From: Gyromitra esculenta
Lineage: Eukaryota > Ascomycota > Pezizomycetes > Pezizales > Discinaceae
NCBI GenBank assembly: GCA_038503075.1
Contig: JBCAML010000016.1
Span: 1,488,001 to 1,552,000, forward strand
DNA length: 64,000 nucleotides
Direction of reading: 5' to 3'
Within the stretch, counting starts at the first letter, position 1; every line of letters begins with the position of its first letter. Positions 59,301 to 64,000 of the stretch are shown here, piece by piece. The position numbers and the translations under genes are program-made. Under the pieces are notes generated by a model that saw nothing but the letters and a program-made list of their open reading frames with translations, had not been told where the DNA came from and did not search any database.

Positions 59301-60784
59301 TTTTTATGCGGTTGTCGTTCTTTTTATTGTGTTACGAGTTTCTTTAATTTATCTATTATGTGGCATGAGATTTACTACACGCGTTCTCGTCTGCTATTAT
59401 TTCACGTGGTTATGAACCTTTCATTAGCCTCTCACTAAGATATTAGTTTCAAGTTCGAGTTCGCGGGGCATTACCCCTAAATTCTTAGGGTATGCTTTCT
59501 CCAGACCGGTAACCCATAAGCTACAAACTCAATGTAACTATGCCCCACATACAAAGAGGCTAGCGATACGGCACCTGGCCGCTGCTTGCAATTAAATTTG
59601 AGTTCCTGGAGGTCGTGGGTGTGTTTGAAGTAGCGATAATTGGTAACCACGGATAAAGGGCACATCTAGGGCTGTGCAAACCTAGGATTGTGTACGGCTT
59701 CCGAGAATGAAATTGAGGGGTATAACACGCGTTTTATGCCGGTTTTCTTCTAGCTTCTCGAGTGAGAAATTGTGAATTCGGGCTAAAATTAGACGAACCT
59801 TATTCGTCAGGTTTAGCCAATGTTTGTTCCCGCCTTACACAGCAACATGGAAAGACGAATTGATAATTCGTGTTACTGAAATTCCACCCGGGGCCTATCA
59901 GGAAGATGCGGAATCAATTCTCTCTCTATTTTTAAGATTTCGCCTCGTATACAGCGCTGACAACACTTGGCACTGAAAAATGCCTTCAAATTCTGAAAGC
60001 TGCCGAGTTTCTATTTTCGGATATATCAAATAGCTGCAAGGCTTTGTGAGGCATAGTTCCAACGAGCATTCTCAAGTCATGGGCTCTGTGTTCGCAAACG
60101 TTCGCAGAGATCCCACCCGAAGAGTTCCATTAAAGTGTTGCGGGATTCCACTGTACAGAGCTTCCTTCGGTTCATTGTCCGATGCGTGACGACGACGCAG
60201 AGGCAGTGCAGGAGTCCGAAAACAGGACATGAATTGATTTTCATGTCACGCGTTACTGCTTGTGGAGAGATTTGTTGCAGGGTAACCGACATACGTAAGG
60301 GGTCTTGGCAGAAACGTGGAGGGCAGGTTTTCGGCTTTTCTTGGGGGAACGTCATTTGCTCCATAACGCGTCACTCACACTGTGTTGAGCCAGTGCTGTG
60401 GTTGAGCAATGCCAGACACAGGCAGCGAACTTGCTTCGCCGTTCACGATCGTGGATCACTGTGGCTCGCAACGGCTATCTGGCCTTGGGATGCGTAGCTG
60501 TGGCAGGGTGCTCTTCTAGAAGCTGGTTCCATAGGTCTGCAACCTGGTTGCCTGGTTTCTGTGCTTCTGTGATACTATTTAGTCAATCGTGCACCCTCCC
60601 CTAATCCTCTACCGTCTCCCACATTGGTCTGCTGCTATCTCCCCTCTCCAGTCCATCCCATCCTTATCATCCTCCTCTTTAAAGGACGTCAGTCTCCACC
60701 CCACTGTAGCAATTATCATCATTGAGATCCATCTGAGGACATCGTCACCATCTCTTTATATCCTTTGAACCGAGTGGTATCATC
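56332..60784. other. 4.4 kb gene-poor interval
   Basis: Mostly AT-rich, random-looking sequence with one weak small candidate at 58638-58865. Nothing else is supported. The last 700 bases, including a TTTATAT element near 60756, form the promoter of the Sur7-like gene. Confidence 0.5.
58638..58865 (+). CDS. Possible small protein, unknown
   Basis: A 75-residue frame with a plausible start context (CCAGCATG). It is charged and predicted helical at residues 10-50 (FVEKLRAWELIRE, IRRAIRQDMYAQRLL), without signal peptide or Cys pattern. Amino-acid use is more protein-like than that of the surrounding random frames, but no domain, intron or paralogue supports it. Confidence 0.3.
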   Translation: MLASKTPSEPSFVEKLRAWELIRETRPLPTNEQIRRAIRQDMYAQRLLSYRVLNCERVGVAGTRFVEIFYGPGWS

Positions 60785-61812
60785 ATGCGCTTCTCAGCCA
60801 TTATCCCAATCCTGCTCTCAGCAGCAGCGTTTATCCTCTCGCTCCTCGTACTTCTTGCTGGCCGTAATAAAAACTTCATGACCGATACCTATATCATCAA
60901 GGTAACCATTGCCTGCTCCTGGGCCTTAACCACCCTTAAATTAACGTTCCCACTACCTAGCTCAACACCACAAACATTGGAAATGGCAATATCAACATCC
61001 CGAACACTGGCGTCTCCTTCATCGATAATGCTGCAGATAATATCGTCGGCGATATCGTCAAATCTGCTGCCAAACAACTCGGTATCCATGATTTCTATAC
61101 GGCAGAGGTGATGGGCTACTGCGAAGGCAATTTGAATGTTACCAGCGACGGAAAACATATCAAGCAAGTCATCACAAATTGTACCAGCAGGCCCATGTTC
61201 ACCTTCGACATCGTCAGCGTCTTGGAGACCGAGTTGAACTCTACTGGCCTCGGTATTACGCTTAACGATATTGGTTTCCCGACAGACGACGTTAATAGGG
61301 CAATCAGTGCTTTGAACGTTGCGTACAAGGCTATGTTTATCACCTACTGCATCGGTATTGCGACTGCGGGCGTTTGCATCTTGCTCGGGTTCCTTGGGTT
61401 CTTTGCGGGCTTTTTGACGGCGTGTGTGAATTGGATGTTTGCATTCGTATGTTTTCCCTCGGTGGTAGAAATTTTTAATGGCGGAAATCTAATAGCGTAA
61501 TTATAGATTTCTTTCCTCTCTCTCGGTATCGCATCTGGTATCGCTACCGCGCTCGCCATCAAGTTGCGCGACATCATCAACTCGAAACTTCAGGACGTTG
61601 GCGTTACTGCATCATACTCGTCCAAGTTTTTGGGTATAACCTGGGGCGCAGTTGCCGCTATGTTGCTAGTCTCCTTCTACTGGTGCTTCGCTTGCCTCTC
61701 TGGTCGTAAGGATAAGCGCAGGGACAGGCGCGACGTTGGCGACGAGAGCGGGTTTATGAGTGAAAAGCCAGCTAGGCGTACTGACAGTCGATGGGGATGG
61801 AAGAGGCGTTAA
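60785..61812 (+). CDS. Sur7/PalI-like four-helix plasma-membrane protein
   Basis: Member of the SUR7/PalI superfamily, whose members sit in eisosome-type membrane domains or act in pH sensing and cell-wall organisation. Exons 60785-60901, 60961-61446 and 61507-61812 give 302 residues. Topology fits the family: helix 1 at about 4-26, a long extracellular loop with the conserved VMGYCEGN and further Cys and NxT/S glycosylation sites, helix 2 at about 163-185, helix 3 near 195-222, helix 4 at about 242-264 (FLGITWGAVAAMLLVSFYW), then a basic cytoplasmic tail (GRKDKRRDRRD). Both introns are in phase 0 with good GT-AG ends. A read-through of the second intron would add a short tail and a stop at 61498. 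Which SUR7 subgroup it belongs to cannot be told from sequence alone. Confidence 0.85.
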
Positions 61813-63679
61813 GCGATTCCTGTTTTTGATGAATGAGTAACGATTGACAATTAATGAGGACCATCTGGGGACATGTAACCTGGATAGACATGTATAGAGA
61901 CCTGTCGTTTTTCGGTACTAGCGGGAGGAGTTTATTTTGTTTTTTGGGCGTGCGATACCCTTTACTGGTATTTCGATCATTGGTTTCTTTTGTCTAGTTT
62001 CTGATGGGATTTGAGGCTTTACAAAATAGCGAAATCTAAAGGTCAATGATTCACTCTGTTAGTTTACTTGGTCTTTTGCATGCTATTGCGTGATACACGA
62101 AACAGTAAGGCTGTTGGTTGGCGTGTTTATAGTTAGCCTCAATAAATATATCGAGGATTCATACCTAATACTAATGACCCGCCATGTAGTTAACATACGT
62201 ACAGCATAACCCCAATGCACCTTCACGCTCACCACAAGCCACCATCATCCCTCACCAACCCACGATAGCCACCCAGCAGCGGTCCAACTAAACTAAGATT
62301 AACGCTATAGCACAGCAACCGAGTGACACGCCGTGATCATACGCTATCTACCATTTTTCTCTCCTTTCCTTTCTTTGCCCAACCCATTAATTGCTACCAG
62401 CATCTCAACTATAACAATACATACGCCATCGCTCGTCCCGCTGCATGCACCTTAAACTTGCTACCCTCTGTATTTTCTCCTCGCCCACATAAGTCTTTCC
62501 TTCTTTCCCTTCTTCCCTCCTTCCTTCTCCGCTGTTACCCGAAACCACCACACACGTATCTACGTATACCCAATAACGCCGTGCTATATCCTAGGCACAC
62601 GACTGAAAGTGGGGAATGGAACGCTAGTAGCAGTTTAACTATGTGTTATCGTATTGATGGGTATTCTTGGCATGGGTTTGGCTGATTGCGTGGCTATTTC
62701 GGGATCTCGGGATTGTCAGGTGAGGTGCGGTAGGGTGTTGGATGGGGGCCGTGTATGGGGTGGGACGGTTGGACAGGGGGAAAGTGGGAAGGTGGGAAGG
62801 TGGGGCAGGCTGGCTTTTGTGGGCTGGCTATTGGGGGGGTTGCGTATGGGGCGGAGAGACGGTTTACTATTAACTTTTGTTAATCCGCACTAGGGCCTAT
62901 TCGAGCGGTTGAGACCTGGTCTGCGGAGAAGGGGATATTCTGCAACGGTAGGTATGCTGGAGACGGGTAGGGTGGCAGAGTGATTACCCGTGATGGACAG
63001 AATGCCTACTGCTATCCTCCACTCCACTCCACTCCACTCCACTCCACTCGTCGCAAAACTAATTGCAGATGGAGGAAGGTCGGGGTGATACATCCCAACC
63101 CTAACCCAGCCCACAACTACATGTACCTCCAATTTATCCGGGGACACTTCATTTAGCAAGTAGGTGCGGTAGAAGTAGGAAGTCTAACCCCCATCGGAGA
63201 ATTTATCCCCTTGGCGATATCTACAGGATTACGTATTCAGCAGCAGAACCTAAACTGGCAGAGCTCGTACTCTACTCTGCATATGTCGAAGCCTGCTGTG
63301 CTGGGCAAATGCGGAGCTGTCGGGCCGCTGAATGCAGGAAAATTCGGCAAACGTGCAGGAGTGCAGTACCGGGTTGGTTTCCCCGTATCTTTCTTGGGGG
63401 TGGGGGGGCGGCTTCCAGAAGTTTGATGGCTGCTGGCTCGGAGATATATCCGGGCTTTTGGATAGGGCGTGGGAATCGCTTATCAGTCCGGTGGTGGTGA
63501 TGGAGGCTGGGGGTTCGGCTGTTGAGAGTGGGAATGGGAATGCTAGGAGTGGGGAGTATCGGAAGTGGGGGGAATGGTGCTGACGGATTTATAGGAGCAG
63601 GTTTTCCCCCGCATGCCGTAGCTGAAGCTTTGCTTGTGGCTATTCTGAACATATATACTCTCTTTGAGGTTTATCCACA
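61813..63679. other. Intergenic with a pentanucleotide repeat
   Basis: No supportable gene. It holds an ACTCC tandem repeat at 63021-63049, a GT/G-rich stretch at 62700-62860, a TACATGTA at 63118-63125, and the promoter of the dioxygenase gene with ATATATA at about 63651. Confidence 0.5.
63021..63049 (+). repeat. Pentanucleotide microsatellite ACTCC x5-6
   Basis: Five perfect ACTCC units and a partial sixth. Confidence 0.9.
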
Positions 63680-64000
63680 ATGGCTCCTACCGAATACAAG
63701 TACCTCAATCAAGACCAGATAGACAACTTCCTGAAATACGGATACGTCCGTATCCCTGCCGCATTCTCCCGTGAGAAATCCAACGAATGGACCGCGCAGA
63801 TATGGGACCGTCTCGGCTACGACCCAGCCGATAAATCCACCTGGCTCCAGGACCGCATCAACATGCCCGCCCACAAACAAGAGCACGTCAAAACCTTCGC
63901 CCCGAAAGCGTGGGGCGCGATGTGTGAGCTCCTTGGCGGCAACATCGATCCCAACTCTGGCAAGTGGGGGGACGGGTTCATCGTGAACCTGGGGACGGAG
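63680..64000 (+). CDS. PhyH-family 2-oxoglutarate dioxygenase, 5' part, cut by the window end
   Basis: The first 107 codons of a gene that runs out of the window. The sequence begins MAPTEYKYLNQDQIDNFLKY and continues GYVRIPAAFSREKSNEW, RLGYDPADKSTWLQ, NMPAHKQEHV, FAPKAWGAMCELLGG and KWGDGFIVNLGTE. This is the typical N-terminus of fungal phytanoyl-CoA dioxygenase-like proteins, which use Fe(II) and 2-oxoglutarate; the metal-binding HxD and distal His lie beyond the window. There is no signal peptide, so a cytosolic or organellar location is likely. The substrate is not predictable. The start codon is the first ATG of the frame with context CACAATGG. Confidence 0.8.
   Translation, partial: MAPTEYKYLNQDQIDNFLKYGYVRIPAAFSREKSNEWTAQIWDRLGYDPADKSTWLQDRINMPAHKQEHVKTFAPKAWGAMCELLGGNIDPNSGKWGDGFIVNLGTE

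Noticed and set aside
60135..60497. 120-codon plus-strand frame upstream of the Sur7-like gene
   Set aside because: No domain, no signal peptide, weak start context and random-like residue use; probably promoter sequence.

Overview
The window looks like nuclear DNA of a filamentous ascomycete (Pezizomycotina; Leotiomycetes/Helotiales is my best guess). The basis is many short GT-AG introns (about 45-140 bases) with CTAAC/CTGAC-like branch sites, wide gene spacing, fungal-only families (PTH11-type rhodopsin-domain protein, Sur7/PalI protein, fungal GH5_7 mannanase), and no operons. All exon structures were assembled by hand from splice signals, reading-frame phase and protein motifs; there is no transcript evidence.

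Layout. 1-2146 gene-poor; 2147-3765 secreted GH5_7 endo-mannanase (nine exons); 3766-7953 gene-poor; 7954-9428 seven-TM rhodopsin-domain protein; 9429-11830 gene-poor with a 140-base inverted repeat; 11831-13824 secreted FAD-linked oxidase (BBE type) lacking the usual flavin-linking Cys; 15363-15946 small PY-motif protein; 17776-18045 small Ser/Thr/Lys-rich protein; 18562-20129 and 23048-25916 two paralogues of an RRM-like repeat family (one and three units) separated by an APH-type kinase on the other strand (20446-21896); 26799-27400 (minus) a three-exon small secreted Cys-rich protein with a C-C-CC-C-C pattern; 31068-32955 (minus) a protein with an N-terminal C2H2-like finger and a C-terminal RING-like Cys cluster; a 7 kb microsatellite-rich gap; 39902-43667 a 1146-residue WW-domain, polyQ, RGG-rich protein with a coding 18-base minisatellite; 47305-49872 an intronless disordered protein with a Cys-rich finger; 52234-53062 (minus) an atypical short-chain dehydrogenase; 55142-56331 an unrecognised two-exon gene; 60785-61812 a Sur7/PalI-like membrane protein; 63680 to the end, the start of a PhyH-family dioxygenase gene.

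The genes do not form an evident biosynthetic cluster. The secreted set (mannanase, BBE oxidase, small Cys-rich protein) and surface proteins (rhodopsin-type, Sur7-type) fit a plant-associated or saprotrophic lifestyle, but this is inference. The least expected items are the Cys-knot-patterned secreted protein, the RRM-like repeat family, and the palindrome TACATGTA found 13 times, almost all outside coding exons.
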